A DNA stretch of 64,000 nucleotides, from the NCBI GenBank assembly GCA_940671915.1, contig CALNVZ010003429.1, forward strand, positions 29,827,774 to 29,891,773. The letters are read 5' to 3'. The translations under genes were made by a program, and so were the position numbers. Shown piece by piece: positions 46,701-61,384 of this stretch. The notes beneath the pieces were generated by a model. It had not been told where the DNA came from. It did not search any database and was given only the letters and a program-made list of their open reading frames with translations. Origin of the DNA: Paracentrotus lividus (Eukaryota; Echinodermata; Echinoidea; Camarodonta; Echinidae). Within the stretch, counting starts at the first letter, position 1, and every line of letters starts with the position of its first letter.

Positions 46701-49700
46701 TTCAATCGTAGCAGGGCAAATAATTCGTTAACAAAGCATTTGCTTTCAAAAACCCACCGCGTGACGAATCCGGTTTTCTCTGTCATATGAAAAACAAATT
46801 TTGAATACCACCAAGAGTGAGTAATGTCACCAAAAACTAAACTGGTGCACTAATATTCTGTATTACCCATATGTGTAGAGAACAAACAATAACATTTTTT
46901 ATAAATTCATTAAGGAATCTTATTTCAACTTTTATAGATTACCTGACATTTGTCAAACTTTTAAAAAAATTAGTACAGTGACGTCACCCAAAAAAGAAGT
47001 TATACACTTTTGAAATGGCTGCCAATCGTAAAAAATATATGGTCGATTCCAGCGAAAAGTGTACACGGTGTTTGATCACGTTCAAGGCCAATAAAAAAAA
47101 AAATCCAAAATAAAAAAAAAAAAAAAAAAAAAAAAAAATAAAAAAAAAAAAAAAAAAAAGATTAGGAACCTCAAGTTTGTCTACTGCGTTATGTATCCGC
47201 ACGCGTTGAACTATTCGTGCGGCCCAACCGCCGCGTGTCCGATTTTATTCAACTTCATTTGAAGTCTGAACTTTTTTTTTAACGATTTAAAAAACATGCC
47301 ATTTGGGTCCATCTTTTGGAAAAAAAAAAAAAAAAAAAATAAAAAAATCTTAATTTTTTTTTTCGCGACCCAAACTTTTTATATATAGAAGAGAAATCAT
47401 CAAATAATTATAGATTTCAAAGTATGTATTTTTAAGCGAGGAATCTCAGGAGAAAATTGTACCCAAATTTGAATATAGGGCAAATTCCAAACATCTCTGC
47501 AATTTTATTTTATTTTCTTTTTTTTTTTTTCGAAAAGTGGGTAAAGAATGTTACCTCAGACGCCACACGGTGGAGGACGCCGCCCCGGGGCAAATACAGG
47601 CAAGAAATCTTTTTTTTTTTTTTTTATTTAAACAAAGCCTTAATTAAACCATACTAGATCTTTATAACGACCAGTACGGCTCCTAATTAGCCGTACAGAA
47701 GCCAGCCTCACCCAAATTCCCCTTCACATGCATTGTTCCCCAGTGACATTGCTTTCTTTGTTAACTGCAGAAGAGGTCAAAGGCCCGAAATTTTCGTGTG
47801 GTCCAAAAAAAAAAAATTTCAGTTACCTACGAAATACACCTATTAAACCACTGCCATCTATACCTTTAAGAGATTTAGGACAAATTGTAAGGGAAAGTTG
47901 ACAAAGATGTCTTGGCTGACGTGTATTTAAACTTATTATCATCCCTTGAACAATAGATTTTTGAGATATGCCATTTAAGTTGCTTGTATTCGATCCTGGA
48001 TAACAATTGACATCCGAATGTTTAAATCTTACGAATACAAGTTATGCATGCGTGTTTCTGGCATTATATTTCTAGCTTTTAATGTTGTCTTCATGAGACT
48101 AAAGTAACAAATTTTTTTTTTGTTGTAGTTTTATTTGTCATATAGCAATAGGATATGTGTGATAATTTTCTTGTTTAGAATCTTATGTATTCATTATGTT
48201 TCTGATATGTTCCTTATTAATTGAAAATTATTTATATTTAATATTATTGTTTCGAAGCAAGTTCCTTTTCCTCGAAACAAATGAATATCAAGTTTAATTT
48301 ATTCGTTAGCGCTTATTTCAAGTGGGGAAACTCTTTCAAATTTAAACATTACCAAAAAAATTTATAGCTTTTTTAGGAATAAATAAAAACTGGGATAACA
48401 TCCCTCCTGCAAGTGGTTGTCACGTCGCTATACTCCTTCGTAGTAACAAGCTGTATCGTAGGTTAACAATGTAACGTAACTGTTCATTTTCGTTTACAAT
48501 TAACCTCACATTGCTTTTCTTTATTGACATGGGTGAATAGTCCCAATAGATATTGGGGACATCGTTTTGGACCCAATAATATAAGTTATTTATGCCCAGT
48601 GATTATCAGCATTTGAAGTAAAGTGCCCCAAATTATGCTTATGCATATTCGGATTAACAATCTTTTTCCTATTTCATTCAAGGCACGTTTGCCGATTAAC
48701 ACAATCGGTACATAACAGATGGTGAACCATTCTTCTACCTTCTCTAATTTTATTTAAAATATCGAATGGATAATATTTACTGAGATTGGATATTCATTAC
48801 TTATAAAAAATATTAAAAACAAAACTAACGTTGATTTTTGATTACGACTATTATCCTTTTTCTTAGATTTCATTTCAGGTGTTGGTTTCTTATTAATGAT
48901 GCAACTCTGGAGTTTCAATTAACAAAGCAAACATGCCTCCAAATTGTGCTATAAATTATCTTAAACCACTTGGAAAAAGATTTCAGCGTAATTACTCAGC
49001 CTCACTAATGTCATAAGTTATCGAAACCATGTTGATTAAACTAAAGTTTTAACAATTGTTTCATTTTCTTTTATTTCATGAAAATGAAAATGATGTAAGC
49101 TGTGACAGATGCAGACGCTAATATTCTCTCTTTAATCATACAGTGCAGTTAGAGAATTGAATTGGTTGGGAAATTTACCTGATGCGATCGTGTCATGCAT
49201 TTGTATATATTCTCTCAAATGATTTGATTTCTCGATTACGTTCGAGCAAGAGGTCTTAATTCCACTTCCAATATTTCATATCATCAATCAAGAACAGTCA
49301 GTTCAATGACATTATTTTTAACTCATAAGCAGTTCAAGACACTCCTAGCCGTTTACCCACAATGAGTTATCATTGGAAATAAGATAACAGTAATGGGAAA
49401 TCATATGTGAATGTAAGGCCTAGATATATACGACGATAACAATACCAACATTTTTTATTTTTCCTTATTAAAAGAACGGTTATAATGAATATTAGATTTT
49501 AAAATGAAAATATAGCTAATTTGTTCGTTTAGTGGTTTCATGGCTATGTAAATATGATTTCAGAATAAACAGTGATGAAAAGATGCCTATACCAGTTGCC
49601 GTGAATCCATTAAAAAAAAGTGCTCTACATCTATAATGATGTTCGTTTGAAAGACATTTGATTAATATTTTTTTTTTCTTTTCCGAATTATGTAAAAGCC

Positions 49701-52700
49701 TATTATGTTAGAACCAGAAGATATCGTATTCATTTTTATTGTTGGCTAGGGGCTGATGCTCACTTAATAAATATTCTCAATATATTATTCTCATGCTGCA
49801 TATCTTTTAGTTTTAGATACTATCTTTTTAATCCGGTTTATTATGCTTGTATCCAAGCACAATTTGACGATACACACACTACTAGTACCAATAATTCTTG
49901 ATTAAAGATATAAACATATTGATAAACAGGACAAATATGACGTTTTTGGAAAAGTTAGTAAGTTTACCTAATATTGGCAGTGATGTTCCCACATATGCTG
50001 AGAAAGATATTTTCACAAGGAAACAAGTGATAACCTCACACGATTATTTATCAATGGATCCAAATCAAATGTTTTAAAAAATACATGTAAGCCAGTCCTA
50101 TACCTATGTTACCTACGAATACATTAGCTGTTAACCTACAATACATACCATGTTCTACTCTTCTAAATAACAAAGTAATGGGCGGATTCCAATTTTTAAG
50201 TATAATTGAGGAGTCATTCTATTTTCTTTCAGTAAAATATGAACATATCCTTAATTTAGCGTCCGTGAAGATAACATTGCAAAATGACACAACCCCAGTT
50301 TTTTCAAACAGATTGCAAACCACGTATAAACTTTAATGAATACGTTGGCAAATACAAGGAAATTCAGGAGCACAGCCCTGCTCTTACCGATTTCACCACT
50401 TGTTAGATATCTTATTGGATTGGAATGTGGACATGACATAGTAAAAAATGTATATAAGGAGGCAAATTCTGACTGTATCAAATTAGGGTACGTTATCGTA
50501 GCGGTAACATTGCAAATATTGTTTTACTTTACCCCTCTGCCACAAAGTCAATTTGGGAGATTAAGCGTTAGCAATTATCACACGGATAGGTTGATTGTGA
50601 CTTTAGCTGGTCAAAGGACTAAATCATCAAAGAGGTTCTAAATTTGGACACGAACTTTTCGGCCGTTACACTTTTCGCTGGAATCGACCATCAATACTAT
50701 AAACATTACGGTAACGAAATATTTTACATTGGATGGAAAGCTCTAACCTCAATTTGTAACAACCACCAAAAAGTTTAAAAAAATAATTCAGGCAAGGCGG
50801 TGTGGGAATTAGGTTCGCAGGCACGGCCTACCAATTTATAAGAGGAAAGTCACTCTTAGTTTTAATACCGACATGAAGATGGATATGAAAATCAGTGATC
50901 ATTGTAATTTGGGTTATTGGGGTCTTCCTGAAAGAAATTTGTGATGGGGATTACCATTTCCATGCATGTGAAACCTCATTACCCTCGAGAGTGAACAGGG
51001 AAAATTATGCCATTCCTACATTTAATATTGTTACTCTCCAAGGTTATTTGTATCCACTGATGTCCTTTAGTGGTACTCTTGTTAATGGAGTAGGTTTCTG
51101 GGCACATTCCTTGCGGCACCCTTTAATTCCATACCCTTTACAAAAGTAACAACTGTCATCCATGCATGGATATATTTCAAACATGGTGTTATGCCCAGGG
51201 GAAAAAGTTTCGAGATTACATGAGTTCCATATAAAAGTGTTTGTAACAAATTTATAAAGCCACAGACCCAAATCGTTGTGCCCGCGGTTGATTAACATAC
51301 ACTTAAGTGTGTACGATATTGCAGCCATGAAAACGCTGTGTAAAAAGTTTTAGTTGTGTGGCCGAAACGGTCATTTCAAATTCATCAGATGTTCACACGT
51401 GGCTTCCTCTTGTCTGTTTTTCGATGAAATCCAATTCGTTTCTCCTTTCTGATTATTCTTTTTGCGATCCGAATTCCAAATTTTTGGAAAAAACTGACTT
51501 TTTCCTGAACGGTTGTTCCAGTGCCCTAGAAGACTGCTGTCCGATAAGGGGCTTCTTTTTGCTTCATTAGTGTTTCGGGTGAGCCTGTTTTTTTTGCCTT
51601 TTCGTCCTACTGTCAAGGTATCCGAGGAAATGGTATAAAGAAAGGTTGATCGATGGTTGATTGGCGACAATTAGGATTTACTGTCCACAGGCGTAGAGGA
51701 TGGGGTCAAGGTCACAGTGCCAGTTTGGAAAGCGAAACCCATGATGATTACCTGGCATCTAGCAGCCACAATCAGTACAACAAATCAGCAGACAACGCGA
51801 ATAGCTAGCTTCTTTCAGAGTTCTGGAGACTTTGTACTTCTCACGCGGTGCTGTCAGAAACGACTGGTTTTGTATGAAGTCGCGATGTAGCAGACAGAAG
51901 AAAGAATGATACGAGATTGACCCGATAAAATACGATGACTGGAGTAAACCATGGTGGTCTAGAACACTGTCCAGGTGATCACATACTGGTACTTATATTC
52001 AAAGAAGAACCCCTCCCTGAATCTGTGAGATGTCCAGTACCTTTCTGTCTCGACATGGGAGAGGGAGACCAAGACAAAACATCGGAACAGTCCTACACAT
52101 CAGGTCTGTTATGATGTGAATGATCACCAACCCAAGCTCATCATTCATGGTAAAGAACCCACACAAACACCGACGAGGATCTTGGAAGAACCCTCTCGAA
52201 TCTTGAGCATTACTGAAGGGGAAACACAACGCATATGAAACCTGTACCAATGTCGTAGGTTAAGTGAAAACGGATGCCTCGCTTGAAAGGGAATACCTAG
52301 GAACCAGGCGAAACGACAGAGGTGAGAATCGCGCCACTTGGGAGCAAAGAGTAGTACGCATCATCGTATACGATGTCTGCAGATGTATGATTTCATGTAC
52401 ACCCCCCATTAGAATATCAGCCATTGCAAGATTCCAATCATGGCCGACCTTAGACGTCCGAATACTGTCCGAGTCTTGCAGACGCAGGAATAGGACAACG
52501 CCATTGCCCCTAAGGCAAAAGCCCCATCACCCATCCAGCAACTCCTCAAAGGCCCAGTTCCTCAGGGAAAAGGTCGGCGGGCCTACAAGTCTCCAGGGGT
52601 TTGGTTTTGGATGTTTTGCCACAAACAACAGTTTGGATTGTCATTCAACTGACAGCACAGCCTGTTGTTCTGATGTCGCCCTGTTGGTAAGAAACATCGA

Positions 52701-52944
52701 TTCAAGTTCGTGCACAATTCTCGTTGTTTACAAAAATTGTCCATCTAATAGAAATGTCGGTTCAAAATGGCTAGAAAAAAATGATTTTATTGAGGTTTGT
52801 TAGTAGAAAACAAATTTGCAATTTGCAAACTACCGATTTACAGCTACCAAATCCTAGAGGCGGTTTGGACTGAGCCGGGCTAAACAAATCTTTAAATAAA
52901 ATTGCCAAAAAGCGTTTATTCGAATATATAACAGATAGTTGGCA
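43588..52944. repeat. Duplicate of 17.4-25.8 kb (copy 3), probably an assembly artefact
   Basis: Identical to 25,854-29,601 over its first ~3.75 kb at a constant offset of 17,734, then indel-diverged from it while remaining colinear. It repeats the same elements, including the 34-bp-TIR element at about 47.03-50.69 kb and the terminal exon of the receptor. Confidence 0.85.
51350..52680 (-). CDS. Terminal exon of LRR GPCR (copy 3, frameshifted)
   Basis: Third copy of the hinge and seven-helix exon, with the same acceptor context at 52,680 and the stop at 51,350-51,352. It is about 25 bp longer than copy 1 through scattered insertions, and no frame stays open over more than a fraction of it. 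It preserves some stretches lost in copy 1, which would help a consensus. Confidence 0.6.
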
Positions 52945-53334
52945 ATCCCCTTCCCCCCACCCCCCCCCCCCCCCCCCCCCCCCCCTCACCCCGAGGCCTA
53001 AAAAAAAAGTTTTACAACAGAAAAAAAAAAAAGAAACGTAATGTTAATGATTTAGAGATAATTTTATGTCTGCTTGTAATTGTAATATTTAACCCCCTTC
53101 CTACCCTATTTATTCGTTTTTTCTTTTTTCCTTTGCTTTTTTTTAACAGATTGATGCCATGTCAAAATTTAACAAGGGCCTTTAGGTATTTTTCGACATA
53201 AAGATAACACAGCTAAACTAGTCTAATTCTTTTTGAGTGGCACTTTTTAACACCTTTGTCTTTTTACACTAAGCTGAATAAGAGTATTGCAAATCATAAG
53301 GGAAAATTACATAAAGAGTAAAAAGAATACTTAC

Positions 53335-53410
53335 ATCTTTTCAACGGCAGTAAGGCTTAGTTAAAGTGTTTTGGCTTTTATAGAATGAAGCTCTTGTTTC
53401 GAGGAGGAAT
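53335..53410 (-). CDS. Duplicate LRR exon (76 bp)
   Basis: Copy of 35,556-35,627 with four extra bases that break the frame. Splice sites are retained. Confidence 0.6.
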
Positions 53411-54174
53411 CTGAATAATGCAACATAACATAATTATACAGACTTTGAGCCAAAGGTTTTTTTTTAATCTAACATCGCATCTCCAGAGTAAATTTTGATT
53501 TACTCCTTGTTTTTTTTTAGTTTTTGTTTTTGTTTTTTTAATATTATTAAAGGCGTACTGCAAAATCAAATAAATTAGGAACTGCATTGGAACACAAGTT
53601 ACACATGTTACAACCAAAGAATGCCTAATATTTGGCTTATCTTTATATTGCATGTCTGTGTGACAGATATATAAGAGAGGATAATTAAGACAGACGGAGG
53701 TTGTGGATGTCAGTATTATCCGCAATGTTATGATTTCTTTTCTTGGAATATGCATTTAACGTGTGTCACTGGTACAGGGTTAAATATTGAATTCAAATCT
53801 TTTACAAATTAAATTTAATCCATGTAAGTAAACCAGCGACACTTGTTGTAGCATTACATATTTATATTTTATCCCATTAATCCTTTTGCGTTCGAGGCGT
53901 TGATCCGCTTCAGAATTCAAAGCATTTGTGGGGCGAGCCATGTGTGTCTAACAATGGCCCCCAACCATGCTTTGAATTCTAAAGCGAATCGACGCCTCTG
54001 CTTTGGTTAGGATGAATCGGTGTGCTGCTGTGTGTTGTGTGTGGTTTAGTGTGTGTAGTGTGTGTGTGTGTGTGTAGTGTAATGTGTGTATGTGTGTGTG
54101 CGTGTGTGGAGCCCTTTGGGTGAGTTAATATCCTGGTAAACTTCTTTAGCGAAAAAGTAGCTGTTGTACCTTAC

Positions 54175-54245
54175 TAAAAACGAAGAGACTTCATAGCATT
54201 ATTTTAAACGGGTCCAATTCTGGCGTTTGATTGTAATTCAGATCC
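54175..54245 (-). CDS. Duplicate LRR exon (71 bp)
   Basis: Copy of 36,387-36,458 with compensating and net indels. Splice sites are retained. Confidence 0.6.
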
Positions 54246-54569
54246 CTGATGGTAAAATAAGAAAATGAATCGTATAAATAAAAATACTCTATCTTAGAGT
54301 TTTGATTTTTTTTTATTAAAAATTATTCTTGTTTTGGGTTATGACTTCAAATCAATGTGAAAATGCATTTATTACACACATATGATGTTAGTCTTATAAA
54401 GAGTCCGGTTGAATCATTAAAATTTAGAGGAAGTATTTTATAATTGCCCAAACGCTAGGCTGTATGCGAAGCAAACATACAGACATCTTAAACTTGTCGA
54501 ATTATGTTATTAGTTCAAAATCTTGTTTTGATAATATCTTTAAATGGCCCATCTAGAGTTTATACTTAC

Positions 54570-54642
54570 AAATATTAGAAGAGTTCTAATCCTGAAAACG
54601 CTCCATGTGATAAATATTGCAGGACGTTGTGGGACAGATTTC
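54570..54642 (-). CDS. Duplicate LRR exon (73 bp)
   Basis: Copy of 36,772-36,843 with small indels. Splice sites are retained. Confidence 0.6.
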
Positions 54643-55573
54643 CTGCATGTTTAAACATGCGGTAAAACATTTATGACATAATATTTATGCAAACCTCAAA
54701 TGATACCCTCACAATAATCGTTTATTCATTCTTTCTCCATTTATGTTTCGTCAAATAGTGGTGTTCATACTTATCCTGCAAAAACAGGCAAACCAATATG
54801 CATCTATGCAAACCTCGGACTACACTGGCTAATTAATCAGTGAGGCACAATGTCCAGATGTTTGGGATTCCTTATCAATTAATACTCTAACCTTATAACC
54901 TACATTCAGTTAAGCCCATGCCTCTACCTCAAACTGCTCAAGGATGTGATTAATTCAGTTTTTGTTTATTACAACTCATCAATATATATTTCAGATGGAA
55001 TTTGATCGCTTAAAAGATTTTGTTAGCAGCTAAGGGAAATTTCTTTTCCCCTCAGTTTTACTCCCTTTTCAAACTTTGTTTTAGTGTTTTCAGTTTGGTT
55101 TTTTTTCGGATTTAGTTAGTTGATATGTGTTGTTGTATACGTAGTCTTGTTTCATGTATTATTGGAATTCATTTAAGTACTAGGTTGCTTAAATGTTTTT
55201 CATGCCTCAAGCTGCAAGCTTATGTTGACAAACAAATTGTGTACGTTATATAACCAGAATTGAGTAGTAGTCGTTATACCTGTAAAATTGTTTGATCTAT
55301 TTCTTGTGAGATAATGATCATATTATACATGTATTTTGTATACCACACATAAGTTGAATTAATGAATAAATAAATTTTTACAACAATAAATAGCAGTCAT
55401 TTGATTTTAAAAGAAAATTATCAGCATTTAGTTTATACTTGTATAATATGCATTGTCATTATTTCTGAAGATCTATTAAACTTAAACATTCAAGCCTTTT
55501 AAAAAAATAAAAGAAAAAAAACACTTTCATTGAGGAAAAATGCTCAGCCATAAACTCATCAGCCCCCCCCCCC

Positions 55574-55605
<32 letters not shown>

Positions 55606-55809
55606 GGCTTTGCTCTTTTTCAAAAAAGTCTTCATTACAATTCATATATTAATTTATAATTGTATAAAATATATATAAGTCATCGATAAATGGGAATTTA
55701 ATGATGTTATACATATATAACTAATTACATTTTTATTAACTCATACCGAACTTTTGCAAATGGCAATTATTTAAGTACAATTTTCTGTGAAAACATACAA
55801 AGTACTTAC

Positions 55810-55887
55810 AGGGGATAATGAGGCTCTTCAAGTCAGAGGAAGGGCACCAACCTTCGATCCAGGCTTTGTTGTTGTTACTGGAGGAAT
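55810..55887 (-). CDS. Duplicate LRR exon (78 bp)
   Basis: Copy of 37,999-38,070 with about six extra bases. Splice sites are retained. Confidence 0.6.
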
Positions 55888-56793
55888 CTATGAATACTCA
55901 TACAGTGTAATCATGTGAAGATCGAACAATAACCAAGAACATCGGCCTTGAAAATATAATCTGATGCCCGCCGAATAGCGGTAGCATGGTGAAGGGATTA
56001 CTTTAATTAAAATCAATGCCAAAACATGCCCACACAAACGTTCAAACCAACAACACAAAAAAACCAAATTAAACCCAAACAAACAAACCCAAAACAAAAC
56101 AAGAGGAAAAAGGAAAGCACCTCTCTCACATACGTCTTCGGTTTCTTCTATTGCGCAGGTGTTTTAGGCTATTGCAGAATATCACTTACACCCATCTTTT
56201 ACTATTTTGAACATTTTAGTCCCCAATGTTCCTCAAATTAATTTTTGTTCATTAAAGTTGTTCCTTCAGAATAATGAAGCAATCGACTTTACACTTAATA
56301 AAACTCTTTAACCCCCTATATAAAAAAAAATCAAACAAATAATAAAAAACAAGAAAATGAGTGGTTGAACTCATGCTCAAAAATTTTAAAGCAATATCAT
56401 TTTATTGTTTAAAACACATACATTTTCTTTGGCTCCTGTAAGACGGATCTGGTATACCCTATTTTGTAAAGTAACTATAACAAGATTCGAATGTATATCT
56501 ATATAGTATACAGTGTGTCTACATAAAAAAAGAGGTATGATTCTATATATTGCAACTTTTTCATGCTAAATCTTATTTTGGGACAATTAGAATTAAAAAA
56601 AAATTCTTTTCTCATCTTTTTTCTTTTCTTTTTATTTTTTTTCCTTTGTGTGCGGTTTTTCCTGTATTTAAAACTTATAAGGTGTCATCAAAAGAAGACG
56701 AAAAGATCATTAGAATTTCGAGATGGTGAATCAGATATTCCTAGAATTCTTTGCTAAATTGAAAATATGACTACCCGTCCGCGGTCAACTTAC

Positions 56794-56866
56794 AGAATCC
56801 CGCAAATTCTCCAAATCGTCGAAAAGTTCCATCTTAATTTGTCTGCAGGCTATTTGCGAGAAGAAT
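56794..56866 (-). CDS. Duplicate LRR exon (73 bp)
   Basis: Copy of 38,955-39,026 with indels. Splice sites are retained. Confidence 0.6.
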
Positions 56867-57362
56867 CTATGGAATGAATAGTTGCAATGAGAAAAATTAC
56901 ATTTATTCAGAACTACGTTTTTCGAGATTGAACGAAGGTCAATTAATACATGGCGGTCTCAAAGTTAGAACTTTTTTTTTCTTTCCACAAGCTACCAAAA
57001 ATGTAATCAAGATCAATTCTAATGTTGATAACGCTGCGATCAGGTTATTATTCAAACAGTTCAAGCAAGCCCAGACTGAAGTATTTAGACACATCACGAA
57101 ATAAAGATAAACACTTCGCCAGTGCACTTATAGTATCCATAACTTGAAAATAAATAACATTTACCTAGCGCGTGAAGTAATTATTGCTACAGCTGTAAGC
57201 TATTTTGAATGATGGGTTTTTATTGAGATAAAGATAAACAAGATATCTAATTAAAATCACATGAATATTTTTATAAGGGTCTAAACAGTTACCAAAGGGA
57301 TTATCTAATGATTTTGAAATTAACACACAGCATATCTTGACATCGTTTTTGAAATACCTTAC

Positions 57363-57436
57363 AGTTTTAGGCAATCTTTGTCAGTCCTACCCAAAATACA
57401 CCTGGTCGAGATGACGATACTATTTATCTTCAGGAT
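57363..57436 (-). CDS. Duplicate LRR exon (74 bp)
   Basis: Copy of 39,514-39,585 with indels. Splice sites are retained. Confidence 0.6.
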
Positions 57437-58820
57437 CTCGTAAATGTATAGACATGTATACATTTTTAGGTGGAAATAATGTACAACATTTTGCAACTTC
57501 CATTTTAAATAATAAAGCAAAAATAAATTGATGAGAGAGAATAATAGTTGACGTAGCGACTTAATGACCCCCCAGAGCTGTTCGTCCATTTTGCAACCTA
57601 CAATTCAAAATGACGACAGCTCTGGTGGGTTGATCAAGTCGTCACATTATTCCCTCTCATCCAATTTCTTTCGCTATTTGTATATGTAGTATACACACAT
57701 ACACAGCTTAGCTCTGCTATGTAAAGTGAAATCAAAGTTCTTGAAATGGCTTTTGAATATCGCAATATGACGAATCATTTTGGTAACGAATTTTTTATTT
57801 TATTTTTTTTTTGTTTCTTACTTATTGCCTAGACGATCAATTCTATTGTATCTCTCTATTGATGTTATACTTAATGCGCCTACCAAGCGTGGCTGATTTC
57901 TATGTTTCCACCCCGACTTGGAGGGGGGGACGAAAACAATCAAAGTGAAAAAATAATACTCAAATTTCGCATACTTCGCACATTAACCCAGAAACTATAT
58001 CGCCCAACATGTATGCGAGCGTCGACAAGCGCGAGCGACTGAAAATTTATGCCTTATATAACATTTAGCATTGTATTTGACTAAAATTTACCCCTTTATT
58101 ACTTCATAATCTAATCACTAATAAAAAATATGTAAGTTTAAAAAATCGAAGGGGGCACGTCCCCCCGTCCTCCGTCCCCCCCCCACCGGATCGCCACGCC
58201 AATGCGCGCTAACGAGTTATGTCTAACCGATACGAATAACATAATGAAAGAAATAGTGGATATGGCATGCTCTAACAGCGAAGTACAAAAAGAAAAAAAG
58301 AAAAGAGTAAAGAAGAATGCCACAATTGACTGGATCCCCCTTTTTCCAAATGAAAGCAGTTGACTTTGGGGAAACAGGCATGCACGTTTCACCTTTTTAC
58401 CACTTGTACAGGAGCCCTGGCTATAACCCTGAGAAATACAACTTCAAAAATTTCCCGTTTAATAAATGAAATTGCAACATTGTAATCGTTTATGACTCCA
58501 ATAAACCCAAAGATATGGATGATCACCTGCCCCGTTGCCAGTAACTCAAGGATTTTATTATTATATCATTGTTTCGTGTCACTTTGCCTGGGAGGTTGAA
58601 AAAGAAACTAATCAGTGCAAACCATAATTGTCCTCCTGCAGACTACATAACTGATCGGGGTGTTGTAGGTGTGTTATTCCCAATCGGGTACGAATAGTGC
58701 AGTGGGTTCTTTAACCTGCAAAGGCGTGTGTCTGTTATTTAATACACAATACCTATTGAACGTCCAATTGCAAGGGACGAAAGGATATATTACCGTATTT
58801 TCTATTCAATTGGTACTTAC

Positions 58821-58891
58821 AGAATGAGCAGCTTCTTCATGTGTGAAAAAACTCCCACTTCCACTGAATGCACATAATTAGTTCCATGTCT
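58821..58891 (-). CDS. Duplicate LRR exon (71 bp)
   Basis: Copy of 40,881-40,952, one base short. Splice sites are retained. Confidence 0.6.
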
Positions 58892-60734
58892 CTTTAGAAA
58901 AATTCCATCAAAAAAAAAAAAAAGAGGGAGAAGTAATAGCGATTATATTATGTTAACGACATTTTTAAACTAGGGGGCATTCCATCTATATAGGCAAGTA
59001 AGGTTTAAAATAGGCAAACCAAATAATTTATTAGCCATACTGATTCAATGCGTATTAAATGTCAATCGGTCTCCCTTCGCCGACTTATGGGTATACATGT
59101 ACCATACGTTATGTTGACCTTCTTTACTGAGTCATTATTCCTAACAAATGAGACCCTATTCAAAGCTATATCAGGACTGTTTATCCGTTCATCCTTAGTT
59201 TTTGAAAAAAAAAATAATGGTCTCGTTAGCAGTAATGGTATTTTCCAGATCGGGTAGGTTGTGAAAAACGGCTCTTTTTATTACTGATGGTATCCCACTT
59301 CGCGGACAGGGGATTGAGACGGGAATTTGTGACTACTTTGATCGGTTTTAACTTGTCACGAAGACGTCTTCCGAGGACGTATCCAGAAGTATTCCGGCGT
59401 CGTGTCATGGTTTCGGGAATCTCAGACCGTCTCAAATTATCCAAATCCGTCTCTGCGGAGGAAAAAAAATATTGCAGCGTATCGATACGTTTTTTTCCGT
59501 CGCAGGGAGTCTCCCGGATACTTTTTTTCGTCAAGCGGATATGATCTGAACTACTTTGAGGACGGTTGCATTCCGAGACTCGTAAACGTCGCGCGAAACC
59601 GTGCGCAGGAGACGTCTCCGCGAACAGTTTCAAAAGCGTTCTCAAAAAACCTCGTAAACAAGTCTCCACGAAGATGGGATACCACCGTTAACTCACAATG
59701 TCAAGGCACCACAATACTCACAAGTATTCCAATTTGTTCAGTCCGTCGAATGTGGTGTTCTTAATGACTTCAGTATCTTGTTCACCAATTATCCTGTATT
59801 AAAGGAAACTCGTTAGGCCCACTATTCTAAACAGAAGACTAAGTTTGTATGAGTTGCAAGTTCGTACAATTTATTATGCAGTTTCCTCTTTTTCTAAAGC
59901 ATCAGTGAATATCAGGAAAAAAAGGATTGAACTGAGCTTCGCAAGAACTTTGCAATCGTACTGCAAAAAATTATTGTAACATGATACGTTGAATTTACAT
60001 TATTCTTTAATTGATTTTGCAATGAAGAATATTGAAATCTGAAATAAGGAAAAATTTCAAAAACATTAAGACACACTTTCGGCCACTTTGAATTTTATCG
60101 ATACATTTTATATTTCATTTATGTAGTGTCAGTCACAGTTTCATTTTGTATTTATTTATTTTGTTTTATTTATTATTTAATCATTTATTAATTAATTATT
60201 ATTTTTGTTTCATTTATCTATTTTTTTGTTTCATTTATTATTATTTTTGGTTTCATTTATTTATTTATTTGATTACTATACTTCTTTTTTTTCTTTTATA
60301 TTTATTATTTATTGATTGATTTTTTTTTTATTTTATTTATTTATTTTTTTTTTAATTTATTTATTTATTTTTTATTTATTATATTTATTATTATTATTTT
60401 TATTTATTTATTATTTCTCTTTTTTTTTTTTTTTTGGGGGCGGGGGGAGATTGCATTCCACGTAAACGAGTAAGTTTTAAAAATGGGAACTTGAATTGAG
60501 TGTATCGATTTGTGTTGGTTAGACTGAGATTCTCCAAATATTTTAAGAAGAAAAATGAAATTGGTAAAACTTATAAGTTCAAAATAAGTGAATATAATCG
60601 TCTTAACACCAATTTTCGTTATTTTTATTTATATTTTCATCAAAAGGTCAACATTTTTCATTTACATGCTTGTGTTTAAACCTTTTTGTTTAACCATGGA
60701 AAATTCCTATTTCGAAGATGTTGTATTCACTTAC

Positions 60735-60811
60735 AACGGAACGCAGATTTGTTATTAACCCGTAAAGCGCCATCATTCAATGTATGAGAACTCCACTCCT
60801 CCAGGAAAAAA
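60735..60811 (-). CDS. Duplicate of the imperfect LRR-like exon
   Basis: Copy of 42,773-42,848, with the donor present. The frame is broken here too, but at different bases. Confidence 0.4.
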
Positions 60812-61384
60812 CTTCGGGGAAATAGTCAATAGAAGAAAAGAGAAACTAGTTCATTAATCCCTTCTCTTTAATTATTTGGAAATACCAATACAGATTTGTA
60901 TTTTTTTTTTTATTTAAAGCTAGTAGTAGGTAGTAGAAGTAGTAAGTAGTAGTAGTAGTAGCAGCAAGCTAGTCAGAGTAGTAGGAGGGAGGAGGAGGAG
61001 GAGGAGTAGTAGTCAAGTTGTATGAGTAGTAGTAGTAATAGTTAGTATTTAGTAGTAGTAGTAGTTTGTAAGTAGTATGTTAGCCAGCGAGCAGCAGCAG
61101 TAGTAGTAGTAGTAGTAGAAGCCAGCAGCAGCCAGAGTAGTAGTAGTAGTAGGAGTAGTTAATAGTAGTAGTAGAGGTAGTAGTAGAGTAGTAGATAGTA
61201 GTAGCAAGTAGTAGTAGTAGTAGTTTAGTAGTGTATTAGTAGTAGTAGTATAGTTAGTAGTAGTTAATGATTGTGGTGATATAATATCTAGAGAAATTAT
61301 AGTACCAAATGTAAGAAAATTAAAAAAAATATGGTATTGTATTGTGGAATGAAAAAGAGGGATGTCTTTTAAAAAAATTCTTAC

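Noticed and set aside
24257-52680. Three tandem receptor genes or two pseudogenes plus one gene
   Set aside because: The copies share a constant-offset identical block beside 25-N gaps and differ by random small indels. Frame breaks are in different places in each copy, which fits read error rather than gene decay.
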